The translations under genes were made by a program, and so were the position numbers. The notes under the pieces were generated by a model, which saw nothing but the letters and a program-made list of their open reading frames with translations, was not told the origin of the DNA and did not search any database. From Branchiostoma floridae (Eukaryota; Chordata; Leptocardii; Amphioxiformes; Branchiostomatidae): a stretch of 64,000 bases of DNA. Positions within the stretch are counted from its first letter, which is position 1, and each line of letters starts with the position of its first letter. The stretch lies in the NCBI RefSeq assembly GCF_000003815.2, contig NC_049992.1, positions 19,607,111 to 19,671,110 on the forward strand. Reading direction: 5' to 3'. Of this stretch, positions 1-10,184 are shown piece after piece.

Positions 1-276
1 CGCACGACGATGGAGAAACTTTGAACATTGTTAAAAAGCCATTTCAGCTCTAGTTTTCGCCATAGGACGCTCCCCGATTTACTATGATTTACTGCGATTG
101 ACGCAGGTACGCTCTTATGACTTCATCGTACGATGCGCTTCGCGCTTTGTGACCACGGCTTTATATATTTAAACTATTAATTTCTTCCGATTCTCCCCCT
201 ACTTACGACACACTGCGCTCATAATGTGCATCGCAAGGAATCGCAAAGAATCGTACGCTCTTTGTGACCGGGGCTT
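1..276 (-). mobile_element. Inverted-repeat DNA element, partial copy
   Basis: The end (about 250-276) reads tcgtacgctctttgtgaccg then gggcttt, matching the termini of the complete element at 49121-50190. The rest aligns by eye with the reverse complement of the first ~280 bases of that element, including 'ctccccgatttactatgatt' and 'gtgaccacggctttatat'. The other half lies beyond the window edge. It is a non-autonomous TIR element and no coding sequence is visible in it. Confidence 0.75.
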
Positions 277-539
277 TAACTTACAATTTAACAGAAAAGA
301 GTCCAGGAGTTTTCTGATTCAAGCTTGGCTAAACAATTACCAGGAAGGATATAAAAATACAACTAGACTCAGAAGTCCTCACACCTTCATGAAAAGATGG
401 CCTCAATATTTACATAATATAAATACAGTGATGTCTGTTTGAACCTTTGTTTATTCATCATCAACTACCTAGACGTGTCCAGGTATAAAGTTCCAATAAT
501 TTTTCATTAATCATTTTGCCATTATTGTATTAATCAGGC
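277..539. other. No feature seen
   Basis: AT-rich sequence with only chance ORFs. Nothing recognised. Confidence 0.5.
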
Positions 540-1180
540 AAATAAGCTCATTTGCATGTTAAGTATCTGTTTGTGTTCCTCCTGTCATGAATTTCATGTG
601 TTACATTTATCGAAGTACAGTTGTAAAAAACAATGGAAATATACAATTTCCTTTTTATGTATCCTAAAAAGGTCATCAGAATATGCATACCAGTGTGTAA
701 ATCTTTGCCTAAACTACATACGTGCCTAAAATAATGGAATTTTGTCGTTCCTTTCTTCAGTTGTTGTCTTTGAAACATTTTGACAAAAATGCCAAAGTAG
801 TGACAGAATTAAACGTTAAGGGGCTCAACATACTTACCTTGTCTTGACGACGAAGGCCATCTGCCACAACATTTTTAAGACCAATTTTCAATTTTTGGGA
901 CAAGAGATACATTTTAAAAACGGCTATGATAGAATATTCTTAGTAATATTGCATATGTCATCTTATTTGGCACAATTTTTACTTCATTTTGTTTATTTTT
1001 GTCCTAAAATCATGAAAATACGAATTTTTTTTTATTTCTTGAGGTATTCTGTTAAAATTATTTGAGTAAAAATGCAACTGCTATTAGTGCCGTCCAAACA
1101 TATGTCACTTCTTTCCGAGCACAAGAAATATCTAACATTCAACTATCATGACCATAGCTAGTTTTGAACACGAAATATCA
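540..1180 (+). repeat. Diverged dispersed repeat, copy 1
   Basis: Matches 6900-7500 in the same orientation: both carry a 'gtggaaatacacaat'-like stretch, a 'gcatatg/gcatgc' region, 'ggctcaa' followed by a reversed donor-like 'cttacc/ctacc', a 'gccatctgcca/ggtatctgcca' block and 'tatgatagaatattct'. The copies are clearly diverged. No coding sequence or clear termini were found, so this is an old dispersed element or a local duplication. Confidence 0.55.
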
Positions 1181-1559
1181 ATACCAGAAGTTTTAATGCA
1201 GTACCAAGGACAGTCGCTAGAGAGCTAAAAATCTAATAATTTCTAGTTTTTATCATACCGTAGTGACACCCCAAGCATGAAAGCAATCAATTTAGCCGTT
1301 CTTGCGATATTTTACTGACCATCGGATAGGCAGACAAATGGCAGTAAAATTATAACATCCATAAGTATTTTATGGAGATAATTAGTGGACGTTTCTTACG
1401 TTTGCAGGTTACTACATGATCTCTGGATGATGCTTTTCTTCCTGGACTCTGCCGAGTAGACGCCTCTCCCGTCAAACCCGACACCAAGGTAGGTCGCACC
1501 GTCGATAAGGTTCTAGATATGAGACAGAATTAGGACTTAGAAGAAGATCGCTTTGGGCT

Positions 1560-2030
1560 CAGGCCCAATAGGTCCTGGATTGAAAACCTGTCATGTCACC
1601 GATCTTGAGCCCTTGGGAAAGGCACTTGACACGACAAAAAAAGTATCTAGCTTCGGCTTGGGCCGACCTCTGAGAGGACGTTAAATTGAGGCACCGCACT
1701 TATATCAAAAGCGTCTTTTTTGTCCTGGTCAGCCATTGGCCCTCCGGTATGAAGTGATGCGGAAATTGTCGTCTGGATCCTGAAGTCACATATGCGCTGC
1801 AATGACCTCCCTCTAGCGGGCGTCTATTTCCGGGCAAAGCAGAAAACGTATTGAGGGCTTGGTGGATGGGTCCCTTCAGGGTCCAGACGTGACCGGAGGA
1901 CCGCCGTCGGACAGAGAGAGAGAATCCCTGCGCCGAATCATTATATACTGGGAGATCAAAAGGTCAACGTGCGAACTATTAACCGAACAAAATAGATAGA
2001 GTAGGCGTCCTTCCAGGTGTGAGTTAGACG
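1560..2030. repeat. SINE-like remnant
   Basis: Contains 'cccttgggaaaggcacttgac', 'gaggacgttaaattgaggc' and 'gtccttccaggtgtgagt'. The same kinds of phrases recur at 52620-52760 (gtaggacgttaaatggaggt, gtccttccctgtgtgagtgg). This supports a dispersed short repeat family with no ORF; class and exact ends are uncertain. Confidence 0.4.
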
Positions 2031-2120
2031 TCACTTGTAATCAATATATAGGTAAACATGTTTGTATCACCCACATATCCTAAACAATGGACTTCAATGA
2101 ATAAGTTATTGTATACTTAC

Positions 2121-2268
2121 AGGGCAACCTGTCCGAGGGATCTTGGCCTGAAAGCAGGGGTCCCCATTCTTATATCCGGTCCCGAAGCAGCCGTCCATCA
2201 GAACTGGTCCTAGTCCGGCTGGGTAGGTGTAGGCTGCTGTCTGCCCACTGGAGCTGCCCCTGTTCTCA
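2121..2268 (-). CDS. Unknown protein, exon 3
   Basis: Acceptor cattcaaactag| then T GAG AAC AGG. 148 nt ends GGT TGC CCT|gtaagt. It encodes a Ser/Gly start, TAAYTYPAGLGPVLMDG and three cysteines. The strong donor shows the gene continues, but no following exon was identified between 1 and 2100. Confidence 0.55.
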
Positions 2269-3882
2269 CTAGTTTGAATGTGCAGAATCAATTGTAATCA
2301 TTAGCAGCTATAAAATACTGTTACTTGTTGGGAGTTGTTGGCAGTTGTTCTTGTTGCAAAAGTTGCAAATACTACGTATGGCTTACTGATCAAAATGATA
2401 TGTTCAAACTGATATACGACGTATATTCCTTCTGGAAAAAAATATTGTGCCAATTTGTGGTAAAAAGCAGCTTGTAATTAAAAGAAGAATTTGCATGACA
2501 TGATTTATCAATAGCAATGCCTAACGAACTGCGAGCACAACCCTGCCATCCTTGTATTTGTATTTATGGCGTATCTCTCAGCCTGGCGGTGCATACATGT
2601 TACCCATCGTGTAGTGAATACACCAACCTGTCATCCTTGAACTTGTACTTATGGCGGATCTTTCAGCCTGGTGGTGCATACATGTTACCAATCGTGTAGT
2701 GAATACACCAACCTGTCATCCTTGAACTTGTACTTATGCCGGATCTTTCAGCCTGGCGGTGCATACATGTTACCCATCGTGTAGTGAATACACCAACCTG
2801 TCATCCTTGTACTTGTACTTATGGCGGATCTCCCAGCCTGCTGGTGCATACATGTTACCCATCGTGTAGTGAATACACCAACCTGTCATCCTTGTACTTG
2901 TACTTATGGCGGATCTCCCAGCCTGCTGGTGCATACATGTTACCCATCGTGTAGTGAATACACAAACCTGTCATCCTTGTACTTGTACTTATGGCGGATC
3001 TCCCAGCCTGGTGGTGCATACATGTTACCCATCGTGGCCCCTGGCTTGGGAACAAGCTGGATGTCCGCCTGATATATAAAAAAAAAATAAAGTGACATCT
3101 AACAGCTACATGTCCAAGCATATCAGTCTTTACTGTGAGAAGATAAACTATCAGGAACATCGACAAACAACTGTGAAAGGTTGGCCCTTATTAACACCGA
3201 GAAAGCGTATTTCAATTTATTTAAACGCTGCAAACGTGGAAACAAACTTCGGCCCATTCTATGCCTCAATCATTAGATCATATGTCCTCGCTGTTATATT
3301 TGCATAGACCGATCCCGCAAGGTGTTGTCTAAACGAGACTACTACTATCTGGGGAATACCTTCAAGGAATATTTTAAGTTTTTGGGGAAGTTAAATACTG
3401 TACCTATGGCCTTAACACTGAAGCGTCACCGAGAACACGTATTATAATCATTGACCTCCCACTCAAACTCTTTACTTATAAGCATCGCATTTTCAGGTCC
3501 AATATACACAGCAATAATTTTTGTAGTCTTTTCTTTAAAAAATGTTTTTAACACTGACTATATGGGGAAAGCTCTATGTAAGTATGATGTTGACCATTGC
3601 TGTCCTTACCTCCTCAATTTGACGGCCCAAACCCGCTGCAAGTCCACTGGTCTCCTTCAACAGGTCCTTGTACTCATCGTCAAACTTGTCAATCTGTTTC
3701 CCCAGGTAGTTCTGCAGACCGCTCACCACCTTCTCCTGGTGGTTTTCCATTACGCCTTCCGCGATCCTGTCACCGAGTTTGCTGACGACTTTCCCGCCTA
3801 TTTCTCCTGCTGCCGCAGCCAGAAACGCAGCGGGGAGAGCCCTCTTGGTCCTTACAGAGCCTTCGGATGAAGTCTCTGCCAT
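2121..3882 (-). CDS. Unknown protein, three exons, 3' end not found
   Basis: I do not recognise this protein. Three exons chain with matching phase: 3882-3610 (phase 0 out), 3068-2968 (leaves two bases), 2268-2121 (takes one base, phase 0 out). Together they encode about 174 residues. The start is an ATG followed by a Ser/Glu-rich stretch, an Ala/Gly-rich hydrophobic segment (residues ~15-32) and a charged, probably helical region up to residue 91. Exon 3 supplies a Gly/Cys-rich part with three cysteines (GCFGTGY, DPCFQ, TGCP). A good donor (cct|gtaagt) after exon 3 means at least one more exon, which I could not find. The 3' end of exon 2 is embedded in an 85-bp tandem array that repeats its donor. 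The first hydrophobic segment is not a classical signal peptide. Function unknown. Confidence 0.6.
2526..3035 (-). repeat. 85-bp tandem array copying an exon end and its donor
   Basis: The phrase gtagtgaatacac(c/a)aacctg recurs at 2611, 2696, 2781, 2866 and 2951, an exact 85-bp period; a sixth, degenerate unit begins near 2526. On the minus strand each unit is ~65 bases of exon 2 (ATGGGTAACATGTATGCACC onward) plus gatgacag|gttggt (gtttgt in the real one) and ~20 bases of intron. 85 is not a multiple of 3, and reading past the real donor meets TAA in the next unit (HDG then stop). Confidence 0.85.
2968..3068 (-). CDS. Unknown protein, exon 2 (abuts donor array)
   Basis: Acceptor tttatatatcag| then GCG GAC ATC CAG. 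101 nt encodes ADIQLVPKPGATMGNMYAPP and continues to KYKYKDD plus two bases, ending gacag|gtttgt. The two leftover bases join the first base of exon 3 to give Ser, so the phase agrees. The last ~65 bases are the top unit of the 85-bp array at 2526-3035. Confidence 0.55.
3610..3882 (-). CDS. Unknown protein, exon 1
   Basis: 91 codons from the ATG at 3882 to ATTGAGGAG followed by donor gtaagg. The long open frame on the plus strand over the same DNA (3451-3870) is its antisense shadow. The segment ALPAAFLAAAAGEIGGKVV is followed by a Lys/Glu/Asp-rich stretch that could form an amphipathic helix or coiled coil. Confidence 0.6.
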
Positions 3883-4789
3883 TTCATTTTGCGATCCTAC
3901 GTGGTATAAAGATTGACTGTTTCTTTCAGTTTAACAATCCAAGATCCTAATCCATACATAGCCTACTTCTAAATCTGACTCGATATCATTTACTAAGACC
4001 ATTTAGGGTCTTTGACCTACCATAAGTATACACTATATTAAACGTTTAATTTTTTTCAAAGTTTTGTTTTTTTAGAACAGAAATTCGGCTTGTGTTGTTT
4101 TTACGAATTTTGTGCATATGTTAATGCTTGCCATTTAATACTTTACTGTATTCTTCTATGTAAATGTTCCACTGTAGAATGTATGTAAACTATCTTCGAT
4201 GCCCCACCCCCCCCCTCCTAATATCAGTATTGCTGTCTAGGATCCATTGCCTTGTTGCAATTTCAATTTATTAGAATAATTAAATAATGTTATTCAATGA
4301 TCATACGAACATGATATCTTATGTCTCAGTTTTGTTACTAATAGCTGTAGACCAACAGTTTCACTCTCACTAAGGCCACGCCAATTTTATTCGTTGTTTC
4401 TCGGATTTTTAAAAAAAAAATTGGGTCGGTCGGTCGAAAAAAAAACTATTCAAAAAGTCGGGGGTAGGAGAAATCAACAACAAAAAAAACTTTCAACATT
4501 TAGGGGGTCCCTGGTAGCAAAGTCACAAGTTTGAAGAAAAATGATAAACGTACCGTCCAAAATAGGCACGTACGTACATATATATACAGATACTGGAATT
4601 TGAGGTCCATAGTTAATTGGAGAAAGGAGAGGCAGTGAAATTTTGTCAACACAAGGTGTGACCATCAATATGAAAAGTTTTTTTTTTTTCAGATCGGAAA
4701 AAATAGGGTCGAGAAATTAGAGAAACAACAAATAAAATTGGTGTTGACTTACCTTTCAAAACACAACCATGCAGTGATACAAACAAATC
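3883..4789. other. No gene seen; AT-rich, homopolymer runs
   Basis: Upstream flank of the unknown minus-strand gene. Contains A/T homopolymers (around 4408-4445 and 4679-4690). No convincing promoter element, ORF or repeat boundary was found. Confidence 0.4.
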
Positions 4790-4998
4790 CTACGAGTCTA
4801 ACTACTCTGTATGGTTGACTGTAAAACTTTGTAGAAATGACTACAGACTCTACTCTACTTTGGCCATTTATTTTCTTCGACCTGTATTAGCAGTAAGCCT
4901 CAAAACGTGTGAATGCCTGATAATAGTCTATTCACTTTTCAATACGTCCAACATCTGGTCACCGAATTTTGTTCAGGTCCGGTTTTTCCGGTTTTTAA
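4790..4998 (+). repeat. Dispersed repeat fragment (family of 58859-59396)
   Basis: The stretch from 'ctaactac' through 'gtccaacatc' to 'caggtccggtttttccgg' matches 59145-59357 in the same orientation with moderate divergence. Probably the 3' part of the same non-autonomous element; its 5' terminus is missing here. Confidence 0.55.
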
Positions 4999-5025
4999 TA
5001 TACTTGTTTATATGTTGACGCAAAG

Positions 5026-5105
5026 TGTTGATTTGATTTGATTTGATTTATTCGGCTGTATAATCATGAGAAATACAGCCAGGGCTACCCAACTAGCAAA
5101 GTGTT
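5026..5105 (-). mobile_element. LINE-type 3' tail with (TTGAT)n
   Basis: Short tandem ttgatttgatttgatttatt followed by 'cagccagggctaccc'. This looks like the 3' end of a CR1/L2-type non-LTR element in reverse orientation; comparable short-period tails occur at 20283-20310 and 39786-39805. No coding part is present. Confidence 0.35.
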
Positions 5106-5192
5106 AATATTGTTATCATCGCTAAAGGAGCAAATTATGCATTAATAAGCAGCGATGTCATCATGTAGAAAGCAAGAGAGGAAGAGAAAACT

Positions 5193-5335
5193 CTACTGAC
5201 CCGATGGTTCGATTTCCCTTGTGATAGTTTGTTTATCAACAAGGCCCACAGATTTGGTGACGTTTGGGTTGAATTTGGTGCCTTCGTCGTCCTTTCCCTT
5301 AGATAGCGGCAGTACATCTTCAACGGTGTCTGCGC
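5193..5335 (-). CDS. Secreted peptide, terminal exon
   Basis: Two bases complete Gly, then 46 codons and TAG. It begins ADTVEDVLPLSKGKDDEGTK, includes NVT and ends IEPSGQ. It has no cysteine and no transmembrane segment. Confidence 0.55.
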
Positions 5336-6626
5336 CTTAAAAAAAAAAATCACGGGTCTCAGTGGCAAGTGTGCAGATGTTGACACACTGGCAACACCAA
5401 GGTGTTTTGGGGCACCTTTAGACAGATTAGCCGTGAGGCTCGGTGGGCGTCACTCCACCGTCATGGGGGCAGGGACATGGCGAGTTTAGAACTCAGGACC
5501 TTCTGATTCTGACTTCAACGCTCTAACCGTTGCGCCACACAGACACACAGTCTGAGCCTAAGGTATATTATAAAAACAATGTATAAACTGACAGCTGTTT
5601 TTTTGTGACTAGGATTATGCAACGTGGGGAAGCAAAGGCGATACAGAATGAGTGCCTACGACTATTTCGTCTTTGCGTAAAGGAGAATGGCAGTAAGGCT
5701 AAAAAGTATCAACGGGCCCAACAAACAAGCTCGGCCCTCTGTGGCCATATTCTGGTTAGACGATCGCATTTCTAAAACATATTTGTAAGGTGCAATGTAA
5801 CATTCCCTCATTAACATCAGTACGCAATGCTATGTAAAGAAATAATTTTCCTTTTTTTCAAATATTGCAGCTTTAACCCTATTCAGGCCGGGCTTTTTGG
5901 TCAATCTTGGACGGGGAGGGGGCTTTTGAGGCCCTCCTCTTCTTACTCCTGTAACTATTTAACGACTTTTCAAAAGTCGTTTAATAGTTACAGGAGTAAG
6001 AAGACCACCTTGACCACATTTGACCACCAAATTTTATAAGAAGGGTGTAGACATAATATATAAAGAATGTAAGAAATTTGATGCAATTATAACGTGATAT
6101 GACGTATTTATGACGTCATCATTTGATGATATGGCGTCAAAATGATGTAATAAAATGACATCATAAAATGCCATTCATACCTAAGATACCAGTTGGCTTC
6201 CGCCATCTTATATATCAATACACACTTGTTACTTTTTACTGTCTGTACCCTTGCAATTAGCCCACTGGCATGGATTTGCAAATAAATAAATCAATATATA
6301 TCCACCACATTTTGATTTGTGAAAATGCATTTTTGAATAATGAAGAATGACAATGGAAATAGAGAAAACGTTCATTTTAATGTTTTATGATGAAAAATGT
6401 TATGCGACATCATAGTTGGCGCAGGCCCAAATGCCCCCCCCCCCTCCAGCGCCGGTCTTAATAGGGTTATGAAAATAGAAACTTAAAGTTAAGATAGTGG
6501 TAGTGGAACCGGTAAGGTGAGGTGAGAAGTAGTGGACATCCGTTTTGTCCCAAAAGTAATAATTGGTCAGGACTTACCGACATGTATAGCCACAGCAATG
6601 GCCAGAAGCAGTATCCACTGCTTCAT
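5193..6626 (-). CDS. Small secreted peptide, 63 residues, two coding exons
   Basis: Exon 6626-6578 starts ATG AAG CAG TGG and encodes MKQWILLLAIAVAIHV, a textbook signal peptide, ending tcg|gtaagt with one leftover base. Exon 5335-5193 follows a long pyrimidine acceptor (tttttttttttaag|), completes Gly and adds 46 residues to a TAG. The predicted mature chain is acidic/polar without cysteines and has one NVT glycosylation sequon. Upstream, an acceptor (tttttcttag|) at about 6642 and a distant TATA-headed leader exon (8801-8910) suggest a 5'UTR intron of about 2.1 kb. I do not recognise the family. A donor-like gtcagt overlaps the stop (tcg|ggtcagtag), so an alternative longer form cannot be excluded. 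Confidence 0.6.
5390..5560 (-). repeat. tRNA-derived SINE-like sequence
   Basis: On the minus strand, tggcgcaacggttagagcg fits the RNA polymerase III A box (TRGYNNARNNG), followed 40 bases on by a degenerate B-box region (ggtcctgagttc) and a non-tRNA body. This is the layout of a tRNA-headed SINE. It lies just upstream of the secreted-peptide terminal exon, in its intron. Confidence 0.45.
5873..6469. mobile_element. Inverted-repeat DNA element with internal palindrome
   Basis: Opens 'taaccctattcaggccggg' and closes 'gcgccggtcttaatagggtta', so the termini are imperfect inverted repeats. Internally it carries the long palindrome at 5938-6003 and a run of tgacgtca-like phrases. A relative opens at 9474 ('aataaccctatccagattggg'). 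No transposase ORF. Confidence 0.6.
5938..6003. repeat. Near-perfect 66-bp palindrome
   Basis: The left arm (tcttcttactcctgtaacta...) and right arm (...tagttacaggagtaagaaga) are reverse complements over 33 bases with one mismatch (ttaaac versus taaacg context) and essentially no loop. Able to extrude a cruciform or form an RNA hairpin. Confidence 0.9.
6578..6626 (-). CDS. Secreted peptide, signal-peptide exon
   Basis: 16 codons plus one base. The hydrophobic core is WILLLAIAVAI. The ATG lies 16 bases inside an exon that opens at an acceptor (gtgtttttcttag|gtgaagcg), so most of the leader sits in another exon. Confidence 0.6.
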
Positions 6627-6899
6627 GGTATTTCGCTTCACCTAAGAAAAACACAATGCCGTTATATTATAATGCAATAAAAATGAAGTGAGAACAAAGG
6701 TTAGTACAGTATTAATATCATGCATTGGACTCAATTTTCGACGAGGCCCTAGTGCCTAACCTTATATTTTCTACTAGTACTAGTTCAGCAACCTCATACC
6801 TCGATGAAATATTTAGAACTTTTTTAGATTTTATGCAAATGACTTGTACTTTTACATAACTTATGCATGGAAATCATTGATTGGCTAACACATGTTTGC

Positions 6900-7500
6900 C
6901 ATGTGTATATTTCTTATGCAATCCAGTTCCTCATTAGCATATTTGGTGTTTGATTATGTTCTACAAGTGATACCTATCGTAAATTCCATGTGCTACATTA
7001 TTGAGGTCCAGTTATAGAAAACAGTGGAAATACACAATTAATCACTTATTTGCATAACATGTTTATCGTTATGAACATCTATAGCTAAGCTACCTGCATG
7101 CATCAAATGATGGAAATCGGTTGTCATCCTTTTTGGAATATCTTGATAAAAGCGTCCCTGCAGTTTTAAAATTAAACATTAGGTGGCTCAAACCTACCGG
7201 CCTTGTTTCGACATGGAAAGGTATCTGCCACTCAAATGGCAAGACCGTATCATGTCCGGGACAAAAGATATATGGAAAACTGTTATGATAGAATATTCTC
7301 ATTAATTATGCAAATGTCATCCATATCGCTTAGAGTTATCCGCTTAGGAGTTTTTTTTTACAATTATGCACCTGCGATCCCAACCCTAGTCGCTAGAGGT
7401 TCCAAACTTGGGTCACTTCTTTCCGAACAAAAGAGCTAACCAGCGCTCAAACATCGTTACTATTGCTTGTTCAGGACAAGACATATCAAGAAATGGAATT
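6900..7500 (+). repeat. Diverged dispersed repeat, copy 2
   Basis: Same family and orientation as 540-1180 (shared tatgatagaatattct, ggctcaa and ctgcca blocks). It lies in the 5'UTR intron proposed for the secreted peptide gene. Chance ORFs here have no support. Confidence 0.55.
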
Positions 7501-7985
7501 TTGTTGCAGTTCCAAAGGTACCAGGATCCATCAACAACGTACGCCTCGAGTTATAGGCTGTTGTCCAACATACAGATGCAGCACACTGTGGGTCAACATA
7601 TTCCATAGCCATCTTAGCGAAGGCAACAAACGCGTGACGACAAGGAAGATCTTTAGAAGATGGAAGAGTCCATATCAACGAACAGTACTCAAATATCGTG
7701 GCATGAACCATGCATTTTGGATAATATAGCCCGTCAGAACTAAAACCACAGTGTTTCGTTTATCACATGATAAGCCATCTTATTAAAACCTGACGTTACC
7801 AAAGAGAGAGAGATTTAGCGATAGGTGATGTAAAGACACAGCATTAAATGTACAAGGAAAAATCTTCCCATGTGTTTTTTTTTTTTTCAAAATAAATTTA
7901 ATCAAACATGGGTTGCCCTTGCATCCTATTGAGTTTTACGGAATAAATACGAACTGTGTAAAATTCGTACGATCTACTACTAACT
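7501..7985. other. No feature seen
   Basis: Intronic or intergenic sequence with overlapping chance ORFs on both strands (7408-7729), none with splice, codon or domain support. Confidence 0.4.
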
Positions 7986-8262
7986 AAAGCTAAGGGAACA
8001 ACCCGCCGTACGTGCAAATACATACTGCCTACGTGCCAAGATGTGGTAAGTACCGACTTCGTACGAACTCGAAGGGAATCCGACGGATTTTGGAGCACGC
8101 AGACACACCGTAGAACTTAACGTGTAGGCAAAACTTTGTGTGCCGTCGGGCTGTGGATTCGGCCCCCGTACGTGCCAGTGCGGGCGACGCGCCTGCCCTG
8201 TACAGTCTGAACGTTTTCAGAAATACGTGGCGGACGTGCGGCGACTTGTGCCCTTAGCTTTA
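7986..8262. mobile_element. Inverted-repeat MITE, 'cccgccgtacgtgcaa' family
   Basis: Opens aaagctaagggaacaacccg then ccgtacgtgc; closes gacttgtgcccttagcttt. The same family occurs complete at 12434-12770 and, split by another insertion, at 14331-15858. GC-rich, no ORF. Confidence 0.7.
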
Positions 8263-8800
8263 AGAAACATACCATATGGATTCTGCTGAAAACGTATGAC
8301 GGATTTCACGGAATCTATGAGTTTTACGTAATACAGTGAAAAGCTTATCTAAAAGTCGAATTCCTGCACCAAACGGCGGTTAGACCTTATCTTGAAGTGT
8401 AAATAAAGCTAGAATGTCACCACTAGTTTGACTCGTTATCTAACTATCTCTAAGATTAAAATGAGAACAGATCAGTGACCACACACATCCGATCACAATT
8501 CTAGCTCTTGCTAGACATGGATTTTCAACGCGAAGTATTTACTTTTTTAAAACAAAAATGCATGGTTAACAACGATTTTAGTTTTAAAGGAAAATGATGA
8601 CACGCTTGATATGTTTGGTTAATCACAAAATCTAAGATATTCTCTTTTAGCCTGACGCCGCGAACACATTGGACACATTATTTCGTAAAACACTTTGAAT
8701 GACAAAATAAATGGTTCTAGTTTTGGTATTAGGCTGAGAGATTTGTACATGGAATAGAATGATATAAGACTAATATATATAAAGGAAAATGGCAACGTAC
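8263..8800. other. No feature seen
   Basis: Proposed intron of the secreted peptide gene. Nothing recognised. Confidence 0.4.
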
Positions 8801-8910
8801 TTAGTTTAAAAGTGCTCAGGTAATCTCCCCCTGCCAACTGCAGTCGTCCTCTTGCCGTCTTGGCTACCTCGTCTCCCTGGGTAGTCTCTCTGCAGAACCG
8901 GGTAGTCTGT
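8801..8910 (-). other. Putative noncoding leader exon of the secreted peptide gene
   Basis: About 30 bases downstream of a minus-strand TATA box, a ~110-base stretch ends in actaa|gtacgt, a usable donor. The nearest downstream minus-strand acceptor next to an ATG is at ~6642. The exon has no ATG-initiated frame of note. The link is an inference from spacing and orientation. Confidence 0.35.
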
Positions 8911-8933
8911 TTGAAGAACAGTGGACTTGTGTT

Positions 8934-8941
8934 CTTTTATA
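8934..8941 (-). promoter_or_regulatory. TATA box
   Basis: TATAAAAG on the minus strand (agtataaaagaacacaag). Followed at the expected distance by the proposed leader exon 8801-8910. Canonical in sequence; promoter activity is inferred. Confidence 0.4.
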
Positions 8942-8944
8942 CTA

Positions 8945-9473
8945 GTCCTAATCAAATAATATCCCTTATAGGGGAATTGTATCGTTTAGAATTTCATTCG
9001 TGTCAACTAGATTGTTCCCAATTTGTTGAGATTTGACAGGAGGAGGAGTCGATGGTTTTGAATTTGCACACATGCAACACTTTGTCAGCATTTTCACGGA
9101 TATTCAACCTCTACTTCTTAAGATAAAATTAGACACTAGTTGGTCTTAATTTAGACGTGTTGAAGCAATGTTTAAGGAGATCGCTATTATAATGTCAGCC
9201 GGGAATTTTGCGGTATTATGGTTAGCGTTGAATTCGTCATATCTTTAAGCATTTCAGCTGAAAAATGGCTAATGGCTAGTAGCTTAATGGTAAACATGCA
9301 CCAGATGAAACCACTCGTACGCAGACCCTACGTGACAGCGTAATAGTGATGTGACAAAGTAAGGCCCAAGATCAACACAGTAAAATTCCAAACCGTCATC
9401 GATTTCTCAACAATTTGAATGCATCTTTGATCACTGTGACACTGTCTAGTTTTAATCATAACTGACACTTGAA
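8945..9473. other. No feature seen
   Basis: Upstream flank of the secreted peptide gene beyond its TATA box. No ORF or repeat recognised. Confidence 0.4.
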
Positions 9474-9860
9474 TAACCCTATCCAGATTGGGCTATTTTG
9501 GCATTTGCTGGTCCCTTCATAACTTCAAAACGGCTTCTTATACGATCACCAAATTTGCAGGGAGTGATGTGCTTGTTACGTTTTATAATTTTGATATTGT
9601 TATGATGCAATATGATGTAATTATGACGCCATTAATTGATTTTATTGCCTAAAACGGGGAATTCCCATAATACTAATAATAAGTATGATCCTAGTCAGGC
9701 TGAGGACTTCATAACTTCATGCTACATAGTATCATCTATGGCTCTTGATTTTTTGTTACAAGTCGCTAACTTACGCAGACTTTTATGACGTCATGATTAC
9801 GTAATCAATAATTACAGGGCCACGCCCATTTTTACAAATATCATTCCCCTTCCCTAAGGA
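9474..9860 (+). repeat. Partial relative of the 'taacccta' element
   Basis: Begins aataaccctatccagattgg and contains tgacgtcat-like and 'cataacttcaaaacg' phrases, like the interior of 5873-6469. No matching right terminus found. Confidence 0.4.
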
Positions 9861-10184
9861 TCCAATGTACAATTTCGATATTTCAGTAGAAGATGCATAA
9901 TAGTAATTTTGTTTGATACATGGCAGCTTTTATGGATAAATTTTGCTATTGATTTTAATGATTTTTTTCAGGATTTTAAAGGGTACCTTCTGCAGTGGAG
10001 GGAGAATAGGAGATATGACAATAATGAATATCTGACATGGTAATAAATGTTGAGTCGATGTATGCACCTGTAGAGGTTTTGAATTGCCAGTTCTATGGGA
10101 ACAAGGGTACTTACATGAATATTGCATGATCGACTTCTTATGTTTAATCTCGGAATGTGGACCCATCCTTGGTTAGTGATGTAG

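Noticed and set aside
831-845. Strong minus-strand donor (caag|gtaagt) as evidence for another exon
   Set aside because: It sits in a repeat whose second copy (7195) has a similar site; no acceptor or open frame upstream of it.
1408-1488. Plus-strand segment bounded by tttgcag and gtaggt, resembling an 81-nt exon
   Set aside because: All three frames contain a stop, and it lies in repeat-like sequence.
3451-3870. 139-codon plus-strand ORF
   Set aside because: Antisense to exon 1 of the minus-strand gene, which has a start codon, donor and phase-matched partners.
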